A DNA stretch of 64,000 nt from JAJFUI01 sp039698035 (GTDB taxonomy: Bacteria > Planctomycetota > Planctomycetia > Pirellulales > Thermoguttaceae). The notes beneath the pieces were generated by a model. It saw only the letters and a list, made by a program, of their open reading frames with translations. It made no database searches and was not told where the DNA came from. This document shows positions 39,229 to 48,003 of the stretch, piece by piece; position 1 is the stretch's first letter; every line of letters begins with the position of its first letter. A program made the position numbers and the translations under genes. The stretch is taken from the NCBI GenBank assembly GCA_039698035.1, contig JBDKSW010000012.1:1-64000 (forward strand), given 5' to 3'.

Positions 39229-40422
39229 TCAGTACACTCCGTAGTCTCGCGTAAACTGGGTCATTGCTTGGAGGTTTTCGGCCTTGGCGTCGTCCTGCAC
39301 GATGGCGCTGGCGTCCATGATGTAGCCGCCTTGGCGGGCCACGCCGTCGATGATTCGTTTGCAGCACGCCCGCACGTCGTCGGGAGTTCCGAGGGCCAGG
39401 ACATCGTTGGGCAGCCCGCCGCTCAGGCAGAACTTTTCGCCAACGGCCTGATGCACTTCAAGAATATCGCCGCGGTCAACGTGGTAGACGATGCTCTGCT
39501 CGGGCAACTGGGCGATCCATTTCAGGTTTGGGTTCCACTCGCCCTCGGCGTAGAAGAGGGTTTGGTGGCCCCTCTTCCAAAGTTCCTCGATGATCCACTT
39601 CAGGGTGGGCCAGTAATATCGCTCGAACTGGCCTGGCGACAGGAACGGCACGCAGCCGCGATGAAGCCAGAGGCCGATGGGAACGTTCTTCTGCGGGTCG
39701 GCGCCGCTGAGGGCCACCTGGAGCAAGTGCGGGGCCAGGGATTCGCAGGCGGCGAGGACCTTCCGTGGCTGGCGGAAGAGGTCCATGCACAGGCCCTTGT
39801 AGCCGCGTAATTTGTCGGCCAGGATGTCGAACGGCGCCTTCAAGATGCCTGAGATGGCCGCGGCCGTTCCCGTTTCGTTCCGCAGCAGTGCCGCTTGAGT
39901 GCCCAGCCCTTGAAAGTAGGCGAGCATGGCCATGCCGCCTTTGAGAAACGACAGGTTGTTGCGAAGGGTGGCCGGGCTGCCGACCGGGACCACGTCGGTC
40001 GACGCTCGGGGCAGCCAGACGTTGAACAAGTAGCCGGTGGGATCCGCGATGAGCAGGTCGTACTCGTCGGACCGCATCCAGGCATTGTCCTCTGGCGGTT
40101 CGAGGTATTGAAAACTTGTATTCGGTGGGACTTCGACGCCCGGCATGGCGTAATATCGGAGGCCGATCGCCTGGGTCAGGCCTGCCCAGACGTAGACCAT
40201 ATTGCCGACCACGGCGTCCCAGTCGAAGTCGGCCGCACACTTTCTGGCGGCGAGGAAGGCCTTCTGATAGTCTTGGGTGACTTCTTGCGTGGTGTAGCCG
40301 GCGTACTTGGCGGTAAACTCGGCCACGAACGGCCGAATCGGCACGCGGTCCGGCTTCTTGTTCCGCATCGCCTGGACATAGCGGGCGAGCCGCTGCTGAT
40401 AGAGCTGCTCCGTGGCTGGCAT
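39229..40422 (-). CDS. Uroporphyrinogen decarboxylase-family methyltransferase (MtaA/MtbA-like)
   Basis: A 397-residue TIM-barrel protein of the UroD superfamily. Family features are NKKPDRVPIRPF at the start, FDILADKLRGYKGL, WLHRGCVPFLSPGQFERYYWP and LSGGLPNDVLALGTPDDVR near the end. Such proteins next to corrinoid carriers move methyl groups to or from cobalamin. The usual HxCG zinc motif of MtaA/MtbA is not present; the equivalent position reads FYAEGEW. Its acceptor therefore may not be coenzyme M-like thiol, or metal binding differs. It is the first gene of the operon, with a clear promoter 25 bases upstream of the ATG. True haem-pathway HemE is unlikely given the context. Confidence 0.85.
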   Translation of the reverse strand: MPATEQLYQQRLARYVQAMRNKKPDRVPIRPFVAEFTAKYAGYTTQEVTQDYQKAFLAARKCAADFDWDAVVGNMVYVWAGLTQAIGLRYYAMPGVEVPPNTSFQYLEPPEDNAWMRSDEYDLLIADPTGYLFNVWLPRASTDVVPVGSPATLRNNLSFLKGGMAMLAYFQGLGTQAALLRNETGTAAAISGILKAPFDILADKLRGYKGLCMDLFRQPRKVLAACESLAPHLLQVALSGADPQKNVPIGLWLHRGCVPFLSPGQFERYYWPTLKWIIEELWKRGHQTLFYAEGEWNPNLKWIAQLPEQSIVYHVDRGDILEVHQAVGEKFCLSGGLPNDVLALGTPDDVRACCKRIIDGVARQGGYIMDASAIVQDDAKAENLQAMTQFTRDYGVY

Positions 40423-40453
40423 GGCGAGGGCTCGCGCGGGTAGGGAAAACCGT

Positions 40454-40483
40454 AGTATGCCAAACGGCGCGGGTGGGTGTCAA
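40454..40483 (-). promoter_or_regulatory. Promoter of the corrinoid operon
   Basis: On the minus strand TTGACA (40483-40478), an 18-base spacer and CATACT (40459-40454). The predicted start near 40447 leaves a leader of about 25 bases before the UroD-like gene. Confidence 0.65.
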
Positions 40484-40539
40484 TCGCGTGGAGACCGGTT
40501 GAATTGCCGGCCGTCCGGCGGTCTGGTATCGTGGACGAA

Positions 40540-41823
40540 ATGAACTGCAAAAAGAGCCATGCGGCGTTTCGTCGGGCGAAGGAATTGATGCCTGGCGGGG
40601 TCAATAGTCCGGCGCGAGCGTTTGGCGGCGTCGGCGGCGAGCCAATCGTCATCGATCGGGCGGAAGGGGCCTACCTGTGGGACCTGGACGGCAACCGGTA
40701 CATCGACTTGATTGGCTCTTGGGGGCCGATGATTCTGGGGCACGGCCACCCGGCGGTGGTCGAGGCGGTCGAAAGGGCCCTGCACCGCGGCACGAGTTTC
40801 GGCGCGCCCACGGTGGCCGAGAACCGCCTGGCCGAGTTGGTCGTCGAGGCCGTGCCATCGATCGAGAAGGTTCGCTTGGTGAACTCGGGAACCGAGGCCA
40901 CGATGAGCGCCATCCGGTTGGCGCGTGGCTACACGGGCCGCTCGATGATCGTCAAGTTCGCGGGCAGCTATCACGGCCATGTCGACAGCCTGCTGGTTGC
41001 GGCCGGCAGCTCGGCGGCCACGCTGGGCGTTCCGAATTCGCCCGGCGTCACCCAAGGCGCGACCAGCGATACGTTGGTGCTCCGCTACAACGACCTGGCG
41101 GCGGCTCGCGACGCCTTTGCGCGGCACGGCAGCCAAATTGCCGGCGTCATTGTCGAGCCGGTGGTGGGCAACATGGGGTGCGTGCCTCCGGTGGGCGGAT
41201 TTCTCGCTGGGCTCCGCGAGTTGACGTTGCAGCACGGCGTGCTGCTGATTTTCGACGAAGTGATGACCGGTTTCCGCGTGGCGTATGGCGGGGCGCAATC
41301 GCTGTTTGGCGTCACACCCGACCTGACGACGCTTGGCAAGATCATCGGCGGCGGCCTTCCCGTAGGCGCCTATGGCGGGCGGGCCGAGATCATGAACCAC
41401 GTCCTGCCGGCCGGAAAGGTGTTTCAGGCGGGAACGCTGAGCGGCAACCCACTGGCGACGGCGGCCGGCATTGCAACGCTGGAAATCCTTCGGGACACCA
41501 ACCCGTACCCGCAACTGGAGCGTGCGGCGGCCCGGCTGGCCGACGGCTGGATGGCCGCGGCCAAGGCGTCCGGCGTGACGGCCAGCGTCGGTCGGTGCGG
41601 GTCGATGCTGACGCTGTTCTTTGGCGAGCCGCCGATCACCGATTGGGATGCGGCCTCGCGGTGCGACACGGGGCGCTACGCCCACTGGTTTTGGGGCATG
41701 CTCGGGCGGGGTGTCTATCTGCCGTGCAGCCAGTTCGAGGCATCGTTCCTTTCCGCCGCACACACCGAGGCGGATATCGAGACGATCGTTGCGGCCACTG
41801 GCGAAGCCCTGGCGACCGGCTAG
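40540..41823 (+). CDS. hemL: Glutamate-1-semialdehyde 2,1-aminomutase
   Basis: A 427-residue PLP enzyme that makes 5-aminolevulinate from glutamate-1-semialdehyde in the C5 haem pathway. It has LMPGGVNSPARAFGGVGG at the start, SGTEATMSAIRLARG for the PLP phosphate, YHGHVDSLLVAAG, the cofactor Asp motif LIFDEVMTGFR, and the Schiff-base Lys267 in TLGKIIGGG. Length matches the family. The ATG at 40540 is chosen over an in-frame upstream start at 40477. The gene stands alone, divergent from the corrinoid operon. Both use tetrapyrrole chemistry, but no operon link exists. Confidence 0.95.
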   Translation: MNCKKSHAAFRRAKELMPGGVNSPARAFGGVGGEPIVIDRAEGAYLWDLDGNRYIDLIGSWGPMILGHGHPAVVEAVERALHRGTSFGAPTVAENRLAELVVEAVPSIEKVRLVNSGTEATMSAIRLARGYTGRSMIVKFAGSYHGHVDSLLVAAGSSAATLGVPNSPGVTQGATSDTLVLRYNDLAAARDAFARHGSQIAGVIVEPVVGNMGCVPPVGGFLAGLRELTLQHGVLLIFDEVMTGFRVAYGGAQSLFGVTPDLTTLGKIIGGGLPVGAYGGRAEIMNHVLPAGKVFQAGTLSGNPLATAAGIATLEILRDTNPYPQLERAAARLADGWMAAAKASGVTASVGRCGSMLTLFFGEPPITDWDAASRCDTGRYAHWFWGMLGRGVYLPCSQFEASFLSAAHTEADIETIVAATGEALATG

Positions 41824-42141
41824 CTGGCGTTTTGGCTTAATGGGGTCTGAAAGTGCGGCATTGCTCATGCTGCGCGTCGCCAGGTTCACCGACGCCGTTG
41901 GCCGGTTCAAGACGGTTTGGCCCTGGTGGCGGATAGCGCACACGGAACGTTCGCTAAATTGGGCCTAAAGCGCCGCAAGTCCCGCGAGAAACGTCCAGAT
42001 AGGCTGCTTGCAAGACTTTGGAAAATCGGTGAGAATTGAGGGACTGTGGCGACCGTGCGGAGACGGCTCGGAATGGCGGCCTCGCCCGAGGTTGTTGACC
42101 GTCTTTCGCTCTCCAACCATCTTGCTGCGAGAAATCCACCC
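41824..42141. other. Intergenic region with a candidate protease-operon promoter
   Basis: No gene is supported in these 318 bases. TTGCAA (42008-42013), a 17-base spacer and GAGAAT (42031-42036) form a plausible promoter, starting transcription about 100 bases before the protease ATG. There is no obvious terminator for hemL. Confidence 0.4.
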
Positions 42142-44217
42142 ATGAGAAGGCGATTCGTGTTTCTGTCGAAGGGTTCGTTGCTTGTGGCCTGCATGCTGGC
42201 AGGCTTGCTGTCGGGAGTCGGAACCAGCGGCTTGGCCGCCGAACACCCGCGAGGCACTCAACCGCAGAGTCGCCGTGAGATCGAACCGGCCATTCAGAAG
42301 GTCTACCCGGCCCTGGTGCGGATTTATGTTGTGGCCGAAGAGCCCCGGGACGGCCGCATGGCGCGGCAGCGTGGGGCTGGCAGCGGCGCGATCATCTCGC
42401 CCGAGGGCTACATCGTCACGAACCATCATGTGGCCGGCAATGCGACGCGCATCACATGCACCTTGGCGGACGGCGAAGAGGTCGAGGCGACGAAGATCGG
42501 CACCGACCCGATGGCCGACATCGCCGTCCTGAAACTGAAGCTTTCCACTCGCAAGCACTCGGATGCGCCGCTGGCCGTGGCCGGCTGGGGCAACTCGGAC
42601 GAGCTGAAGGTGGGCGACGTCGTCCTGGCGATGGGGAGCCCGATGGCCGTCTCCCAGTCGGTGACGCGCGGCATCGTCAGCAACACGCAGATGATCATGC
42701 CGCGATCGATGTCGGGCGGCTTTCGGCTAGACGGCGAAGACGTCGGTCAGATTGTGCGTTGGATTGGCCACGACGCGGTGATTTTCCACGGCAACAGCGG
42801 CGGTCCACTGGTCAACCTTCAGGGCGAGATCATCGGCATCAATGAGATTGGCCTTGGTTCGCTTGGCGGCGCGATCCCCGCGAACTTGGCGAAGGAAGTG
42901 GTCCAGGAGTTGATCCGTCACGGACGGGTTTCGCGGAGTTGGGTCGGCGTGGAAATTCAACCCCGCCTGAAGAGCGACAAGAGCAAGAACGGCGCGTTGG
43001 TGGCCAGCGTCGTCGTTGGTTCCGCGGCCGACAAGGCGGGCATCCGGGCGGGCGATCTGCTGACCAGTTTCCGCGGTCATCCGGTCAACGTCGAATTGCT
43101 CGAGCAGTTGCCGTTGCTGAACCAGTTGATGTTTGCCACGCCGGTGGGCGAGACGGTCGAAGTGACCTACGCTCGGGACGGCAAGTCGCACACGACGCAA
43201 CTGAAGACCGAGTCGCTGCAACGGGCCGTCGGCGAGCCATTGGAGCTCAAGGACTGGGGCATGGCGGTTCGTGACATCACGCGGATGATGGCGCTCGAGC
43301 GCTATCGGGCCAACACGCAGGGCGTCGTCATCGACTCGATCCGCGGCGGCGGCGGCGCGGCAACGGCCAAGCTTCCGTTGGAGTCGGACGACATTATTGT
43401 CCGCGTGGACGGCCAGCCGGTGGCCAATGCGGCCGCCTTGCGGCAACTGACCGAAAAGATACTGGACGGCAAGACCGAGCGCGTTCCCGTTTCGGTGCTT
43501 TTCGATCGCGACGGCAAGCAATTTCTGACGGTCGTCAAGGTTGGACAAGAGGAAAACAAGAATCGTCCGGCGTCGGCCGCCAAGCCGTGGGCCAGCATGA
43601 GCACCCAGGTGCTCACGTCCGATCTGGCCGAATCGCTCGATATGGCGGGCAAGCGGGGCGTCCGGGTCACGGAAGTCTTCAAGCGGCATGCGGCGGAAAA
43701 GGCGGGCGTCCAGGTAGGCGACATCATCCTGACGGTCAACGGCCGCGTCGTGAATGCCTCGCAGCCGGGCGACCGTGAAGTGTTCGACGCGGTGATTCGC
43801 CGGCTTCCGCTGGGCGGAACGGCCGTGCTCGGCATCGTCCGCGACGGCAAGCGGATCGAGTTGAAGATGGCTTTGGAAGCGCCGCCGGTCAGCGACGACA
43901 ATGTGAAGCGCTGGACGGACAAGGACTTTGAGTTCACGGCCCGCGAGTTGAGCTACACGGACCGCCTCGACATGCACATTCCCGACGGAGTCGAGGGCGT
44001 CTTGTTGCAGAAGGTCGAGAACGGCGGTTGGGCGTCGCTGGGCGGCCTGCACGGCGAGGACTTCCTGATGAGCATCAACGGGAAGCCGATTTCAAACGTG
44101 GCCGATTTGAAAGCGGCTCTGGAAGACATCCGCACGGAGAAGCCGCAGCGCGTGGTGTTTTTCGTTCGCCGTGGCATCCACAGCCGGTTCTGCGAGGTCG
44201 AACCGGATTACCAATAA
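42142..44217 (+). CDS. HtrA/DegP-type serine protease with four PDZ domains
   Basis: A 691-residue exported protease. A signal peptide lies within residues 1-35 (LLVACMLAGLLSGVGTSGLAA). The trypsin-like domain (about 45-270) has a complete triad: His96 in TNHHVAG, Asp126 in ADIAVLKL and Ser219 in GNSGGPL. Four PDZ domains follow: around 285-370 (GSAADKAGIRAGDLLTSF), 400-480, 490-595 (KRHAAEKAGVQVGDIIL) and 600-691 (GGLHGEDFLMSINGKPI). Most DegP-type proteins have one or two PDZ domains. It would degrade or chaperone misfolded proteins outside the cytoplasm. The ATG at 42142 is chosen to place the signal peptide. A degenerate HtrA-like gene follows. Confidence 0.9.
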   Translation: MRRRFVFLSKGSLLVACMLAGLLSGVGTSGLAAEHPRGTQPQSRREIEPAIQKVYPALVRIYVVAEEPRDGRMARQRGAGSGAIISPEGYIVTNHHVAGNATRITCTLADGEEVEATKIGTDPMADIAVLKLKLSTRKHSDAPLAVAGWGNSDELKVGDVVLAMGSPMAVSQSVTRGIVSNTQMIMPRSMSGGFRLDGEDVGQIVRWIGHDAVIFHGNSGGPLVNLQGEIIGINEIGLGSLGGAIPANLAKEVVQELIRHGRVSRSWVGVEIQPRLKSDKSKNGALVASVVVGSAADKAGIRAGDLLTSFRGHPVNVELLEQLPLLNQLMFATPVGETVEVTYARDGKSHTTQLKTESLQRAVGEPLELKDWGMAVRDITRMMALERYRANTQGVVIDSIRGGGGAATAKLPLESDDIIVRVDGQPVANAAALRQLTEKILDGKTERVPVSVLFDRDGKQFLTVVKVGQEENKNRPASAAKPWASMSTQVLTSDLAESLDMAGKRGVRVTEVFKRHAAEKAGVQVGDIILTVNGRVVNASQPGDREVFDAVIRRLPLGGTAVLGIVRDGKRIELKMALEAPPVSDDNVKRWTDKDFEFTARELSYTDRLDMHIPDGVEGVLLQKVENGGWASLGGLHGEDFLMSINGKPISNVADLKAALEDIRTEKPQRVVFFVRRGIHSRFCEVEPDYQ

Positions 44218-44304
44218 ATCATCGGCTGGGCGCGTGGCGCCAGGCGATTGCGATTGCGGGGCGTTCTCCGTTGCAAACAACTTTCACTTTGTAGGAATGA
44301 TTTC

Positions 44305-45201
44305 ATGGTTAAGAAATTGCTGTTGGCGTGCGTGTGTCTTTCGCTGATGGTCGGCTCGCTTCGGGCCCAGGACCGCGAGTTCGTAGCCACGGCCCGGAAG
44401 ACGATGCAAACCTATGAGAAGGCGGTGATTACGCTTTCCGTGGTGCTCAAGATCGAGGTGCGCGGCGCCGAGGCAGGCGAGAGCAAAGCCCAGGTCCCGG
44501 CCATTGTGATCGACCCGGCCGGGTTGGTGGTTGCCTCGTTGTCGGGTCTGTCGCCGCATGGGAAGGTGCGGGCTGGGGGACGGACCGTGGAGATCGAGAG
44601 CCGCGTGCAAGAGGTCAAATACCGGTTGACCGACGGCACCGAGCTGCCCGCTCGCGTGGTGCTCAAGGACGACGATCTGGACGTGGCGTTCCTGATGCCG
44701 CAAAAGGCGCTGGACGAGGCCGCCAAAGCGCAACTGACGAGCATTCCGCTCAACGACGCGGCATCGCAGGTGCAGCCAATGGACTCCACGATCCTGCTGG
44801 GCCGAGCCAATGAGGATCTGAACTATGCCTTGCTGCTGGTCGAGGGCCGGATTCTGGCAACCATCAGCCAGCCGCGAAACTGTTATGTGGCCGACGGCGG
44901 AGTTCTTGGGATGCCGGTCTTCAACGGCCAGGGCAAACTGATTGGCATGACGTGCCGATGCGTGAAGAACGAGGGAGAGGGCACGGTTCGGATGTCGACC
45001 ATCTCGAATCAACTCATTCTGCCCGCCGCCGACATCGCTCGGCTGGTGCCTCAGGCCAAGGACGAGGCGAAGAAGGCTGCGGCCGAGGCTGAAAAGAAAC
45101 CGGCGAAGAGCAAGAAGGCCGCGGCCGCCAAGAAGCCGGGCGAGAAGAAGTCGGACGCCAAGAAGTCCGAGGATAAGAAGGCCTCGCAAGACCAGAAGTA
45201 A
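44305..45201 (+). CDS. Secreted HtrA-like pseudoprotease
   Basis: A 298-residue protein with a signal peptide (KLLLACVCLSLMVGSLRAQ). The body follows the order of an HtrA protease domain: VPAIVIDPAGLVVAS in place of the strand leading to the catalytic His, DDDLDVAFLMP for the Asp strand, and GGVLGMPVFNGQGKLIGM where GNSGGPL would be. His and Ser are missing, so it should be inactive. The C-terminus is a Lys/Ala-rich tail of about 45 residues (EKKPAKSKKAAAAKK), probably disordered and able to bind polyanions or the cell wall. It is 87 bases behind the active protease and overlaps the QueD-like gene by one base, so it may regulate or scaffold the protease. Confidence 0.8.
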   Translation: MVKKLLLACVCLSLMVGSLRAQDREFVATARKTMQTYEKAVITLSVVLKIEVRGAEAGESKAQVPAIVIDPAGLVVASLSGLSPHGKVRAGGRTVEIESRVQEVKYRLTDGTELPARVVLKDDDLDVAFLMPQKALDEAAKAQLTSIPLNDAASQVQPMDSTILLGRANEDLNYALLLVEGRILATISQPRNCYVADGGVLGMPVFNGQGKLIGMTCRCVKNEGEGTVRMSTISNQLILPAADIARLVPQAKDEAKKAAAEAEKKPAKSKKAAAAKKPGEKKSDAKKSEDKKASQDQK

Positions 45202-45701
45202 TGGCCGATCAGTTTCACGTTCGGATTGCCGGCGACGACCTGACGTTCTCGGCGGCGCACTTCATCACCTGGGGCGCTGCGGCCTGTGAACGGTTGCACG
45301 GACACAGCTACCGCGTTGCGGCGGAGGTGTCCGGCCCGTTGGGCGAACATGAGTGCGTCGTGGACTTTACGGTCGTGCGGCAATCGCTGAGGGCCATTTT
45401 GGCGGAGATCGACCACCGCGTCCTGCTTCCGACGGAAGGCGCCGCGTTGCGGATTTCCGCCGGCGACGGCGAGGTGGAAGTCGGCTTTGCCGATCGTCGC
45501 TGGGTTTTCCCGCGAGACAACTGCCTGCTGCTGCCGATTGCGAACACGACGACCGAACTGCTGGCCCGACACGTGGGCCGATGCCTACGCGAACGGTTGA
45601 GCGTTCAGGGCGTCGAAGCGGCGGCCCTTCGCATCGAGATCGGCGAGGGGACGGGCGATTGGGCCGTTTGCCAACTGGAAACGGCACGGCCTCCGGCGTG
45701 A
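45201..45701 (+). CDS. 6-pyruvoyl-tetrahydropterin synthase / QueD family enzyme
   Basis: A 166-residue enzyme of the tunnelling fold. Zinc ligands are His20 in SAAHF and His33/His35 in LHGHSY; the catalytic Cys29 lies four residues before HGH as in QueD. VVDFTVVRQSLRAIL and DHRVLLP match the following helix and loop. Candidates are 6-carboxytetrahydropterin synthase (queuosine pathway) or a pterin synthase. The start ATG shares one base with the stop of the pseudoprotease gene (TAATG). The gene overlaps the following methyltransferase by four bases (GTGA). No other queuosine gene is present, so QueD is not proven. Confidence 0.83.
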   Translation: MADQFHVRIAGDDLTFSAAHFITWGAAACERLHGHSYRVAAEVSGPLGEHECVVDFTVVRQSLRAILAEIDHRVLLPTEGAALRISAGDGEVEVGFADRRWVFPRDNCLLLPIANTTTELLARHVGRCLRERLSVQGVEAAALRIEIGEGTGDWAVCQLETARPPA

Positions 45702-46468
45702 ACGATGGCGTGACAATCCAGGATCGCCCTGATCGGCAGGCCTCGATGAACGGAGCGGACCGACCGTCGCCCTCGTTGCTCCGACAGCAGTCGGATTGGC
45801 TAGCGCCGGCGCGGGCGCGACTGCTCCGGCGGGCCGGCATTGCACGACGGCGGTGCGTGCTGGATTTGTGCTGTGGGTCCGGTGCGGTCACCGAGGAGTT
45901 GGCGCGTCGCTCGGGCGGCACGGCGGTGGCGCTCGATCGAAGTCGAGCCGCGCTGGCCGCGGGGCGAGAATCGCTTGGCTGCGCGATGTCGGTCTGCGGT
46001 CGCGCCGAGCGGCTGCCATTTGCCGAGGCGACGTTCGATCTCGTGTTCTGCCAGTTCGCGTTTCTGTGGCTGGACGCGGCGGCCGTAATCCGAGAGGTTC
46101 GCCGCGTGTTGACGCCGGGCGGCGTTCTGGCCGCCATCGAGCCGGACTATGGCGGGATGATCGAGTATCCGGCCGAGATCGCCACGGCCGCCCTCTGGAG
46201 AATCGGTTTGACGCGAGCGGGGGCCAACCCGTGCGTCGGACGAAACCTTCCGCCACTGCTTGCGGCCGAGGGCTTCCGCGTTCGGGTGGACCTGTTGGAC
46301 CGGTTGATGCAGCCGTCGCCGGTGCGGTTTGAGTTGCTTGCCGGGCTGCCCCTGAGCGACGACGAGCGGGCCGCGCTCGAGCAAATACGACGGACGGATG
46401 CCACGCTCGTCGATTCTCGCCGGGTCGTTCACCTGCCTCTGTTCTTGGTGACAGCGGAAGTCGCGTAG
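45698..46468 (+). CDS. Class I SAM-dependent methyltransferase
   Basis: A 256-residue methyltransferase. Motif I is VLDLCCGSGAVTEEL, motif II ends in AVALDRS, and the post-motifs are RAERLPFAEATFDLVFCQF and VRRVLTPGGVLAAIEPD. The pattern is of UbiE/Methyltransf_11 type, with a variable C-terminal substrate part. The start is GTG at 45698, overlapping the previous stop as GTGA; an ATG at 45746 would drop 16 residues. Position after the pterin-type enzyme suggests a small-molecule substrate but does not identify it. Confidence 0.82.
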   Translation: MNDGVTIQDRPDRQASMNGADRPSPSLLRQQSDWLAPARARLLRRAGIARRRCVLDLCCGSGAVTEELARRSGGTAVALDRSRAALAAGRESLGCAMSVCGRAERLPFAEATFDLVFCQFAFLWLDAAAVIREVRRVLTPGGVLAAIEPDYGGMIEYPAEIATAALWRIGLTRAGANPCVGRNLPPLLAAEGFRVRVDLLDRLMQPSPVRFELLAGLPLSDDERAALEQIRRTDATLVDSRRVVHLPLFLVTAEVA

Positions 46469-46539
46469 CGCGTGACTTGAGCCAAAGTGTCCCAGAGCGC
46501 GGCCGCCGACCGAAGCCCATGGACGGGCGCATGACCCGG

Positions 46540-46568
46540 TTTCCCGAGTTCGGTGTACCCGGTACAAT
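46540..46568 (+). promoter_or_regulatory. Candidate promoter of the PRC-barrel gene
   Basis: TACAAT at 46563-46568 is a good -10; the hexamer 17 bases upstream is TTTCCC, a weak -35. Transcription would start about 37 bases before the ATG at 46612. Confidence 0.4.
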
Positions 46569-46611
46569 GAGACAACCGTTTTTGGGGATCGCCGCAGGAG
46601 GGAGCAAGGCC

Positions 46612-47265
46612 ATGCAAATTAGTACGCGACATGCCTATGGAGCCGTCTTGGAAGGACCGGAAGGGCGTCTTGGAACGCTTTACGACGTTCTTTTCGACGA
46701 TCGAACGTGGAAGGCACGGCATCTGCTGATTAGCCGTGACCGGTGGTTCCACGGCCGCCAGGTGTTGGTGGCCCCCGAGGCAGTTCGGCATACGGATTGG
46801 GCCAACCGCCGGTTGTCGTCCGCGATGACGAAACAGGAAATCGAGAAGTGCCCTGGCCCCGAGACGGAATTGGCCACGCCGGGCCGCGAGGCGGCGCAGG
46901 CCGCCCAGGTGCTGGTTTGGGAGGCCTACTGGACCGGCGTGTTGGACAGCGCCGACCAGCAGCCAGGCGATTCCCACCTGCGGAGCACCAAGGTGCTCAA
47001 CGGCTTGCACGTTCACTGCACCGACGGGATGTTTGGCCACATCGACGATTTCCTGATCGACGATCAAGACTGGACGATCACGCACCTGGTGGTCGAGACA
47101 CGGAACTGGTGGCCTGGCAAGCACGTTCTGGTGCCTCCGAGCGCGATTCGCTCGATTCGCTGGGAAGACGGGGAGATCCATCTCTCGCTGACGCGGTCGC
47201 AGGTTCTTGCCTGTCCGGCGTATGAGGGAATGCCTGGCGGACATCCGATGGACGCGAAGAGCTAA
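46612..47265 (+). CDS. Protein with two PRC-barrel domains
   Basis: A 217-residue protein made of two related halves. The first (about 5-85) reads GRLGTLYDVLFDDRTWKARHLL; the second (about 120-205) reads FGHIDDFLIDDQDWTITHLVV and WWPGKHVLVPPSAI, both matching PRC-barrel strands. PRC barrels occur in photosynthetic reaction-centre H subunits and in RimM, and as stand-alone stress-related proteins. There is no signal peptide or membrane segment, so it is cytoplasmic. GGAGGG lies 9 bases before the ATG. The longer in-frame version has no protein-like start. Role unknown. Confidence 0.83.
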   Translation: MQISTRHAYGAVLEGPEGRLGTLYDVLFDDRTWKARHLLISRDRWFHGRQVLVAPEAVRHTDWANRRLSSAMTKQEIEKCPGPETELATPGREAAQAAQVLVWEAYWTGVLDSADQQPGDSHLRSTKVLNGLHVHCTDGMFGHIDDFLIDDQDWTITHLVVETRNWWPGKHVLVPPSAIRSIRWEDGEIHLSLTRSQVLACPAYEGMPGGHPMDAKS

Positions 47266-47614
47266 GACGATTCCCGAGGGAATCTGGGCGTCGCGGCGAC
47301 ACGCGCCGGGGGCCGGTTTTCGCATGTGGCGAGTATGGCCACGGCGCCCGTATCTTTTGCGCCTTCGCGCCTTTGCATGAGTTCGTCTGAAATCGCCGTC
47401 TTCTTTCTTCTCTCGGTGTTCTCGGCGGGGACGTGGCGGACCGCTGATGGCGAGGCACTTCCAGATTCGCGAACGGCGGCCCGCGTTTTGTCCTACTTTA
47501 CCGAAAAAAACGCTTGCACTGGTCTGATCGGTGAGGCGCTGCGAATGATACTGCCGGGCAACGTGGCCCAGACGTGTTTCGTTTGTTCAGACCTCAATTG
47601 AGGAGGCGATTGTC
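47266..47614. other. Intergenic region before the Cys-rich protein gene
   Basis: An open frame at 47326-47601 (91 codons) has no ribosome binding site and a composition typical of chance frames, so I do not call it. GAGGAGG ends nine bases before the ATG of the Cys-rich protein at 47615. No complete promoter is readable. Confidence 0.4.
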
Positions 47615-47953
47615 ATGCGACGGATAGTGCTTTCACTTGCAGTGCTACTGATGGTGTGCTTCGTTGCGGCCGATTCGGCTTCGGCCCGGCGCTGCCGGCG
47701 CAGCTGTTGGGACTGCTGCTACACCCCGTGCTGCTACACGTCCTGTTGGGACAGCGGCTGGTGCAGCGGGTGTGGCTATTGCTACGGCGGTTGCAATCGC
47801 CGCTGCGGCTGTGCGTATTATAGCTGTGCCCAACCTTGCTGTACCGTGAACACTTGCTGCGACCGTCCGGCGGCGTGCTGCCCGACGAATGCCCCGCAGC
47901 AGCAGCGGCCGATGAAGGCCGCGCCGGAGACCCCGCCACGGCCCGCAAGATAG
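47615..47953 (+). CDS. Small secreted cysteine-rich protein
   Basis: A 112-residue protein with a signal peptide (MRRIVLSLAVLLMVCFVAADSASA). The mature part of about 88 residues contains 20 cysteines in CC, CxxC and CxC spacings (CWDCCYTPCCYTSCW, then CSGCGYCYGGC), with many Tyr, Trp and Gly. The end is a Pro/Gln/Arg-rich tail without Cys. The pattern suggests a disulfide-linked wall or matrix protein, fitting the protein-rich, Cys-linked walls described for planctomycetes, or a metal-binding protein. An ideal GGAGG precedes the ATG, and a strong terminator follows, so it is probably expressed alone at high level. I know no specific family. Confidence 0.75.
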   Translation: MRRIVLSLAVLLMVCFVAADSASARRCRRSCWDCCYTPCCYTSCWDSGWCSGCGYCYGGCNRRCGCAYYSCAQPCCTVNTCCDRPAACCPTNAPQQQRPMKAAPETPPRPAR

Positions 47954-48003
47954 CGCGGCACGGCAGTCGCTGCTCGGGACGACTTGCCGCGGCGGGAAAC
48001 GGC

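Noticed and set aside
47326..47601. 91-codon frame ahead of the Cys-rich protein
   Set aside because: No ribosome site, no domain, and it overlaps the leader of the next gene.
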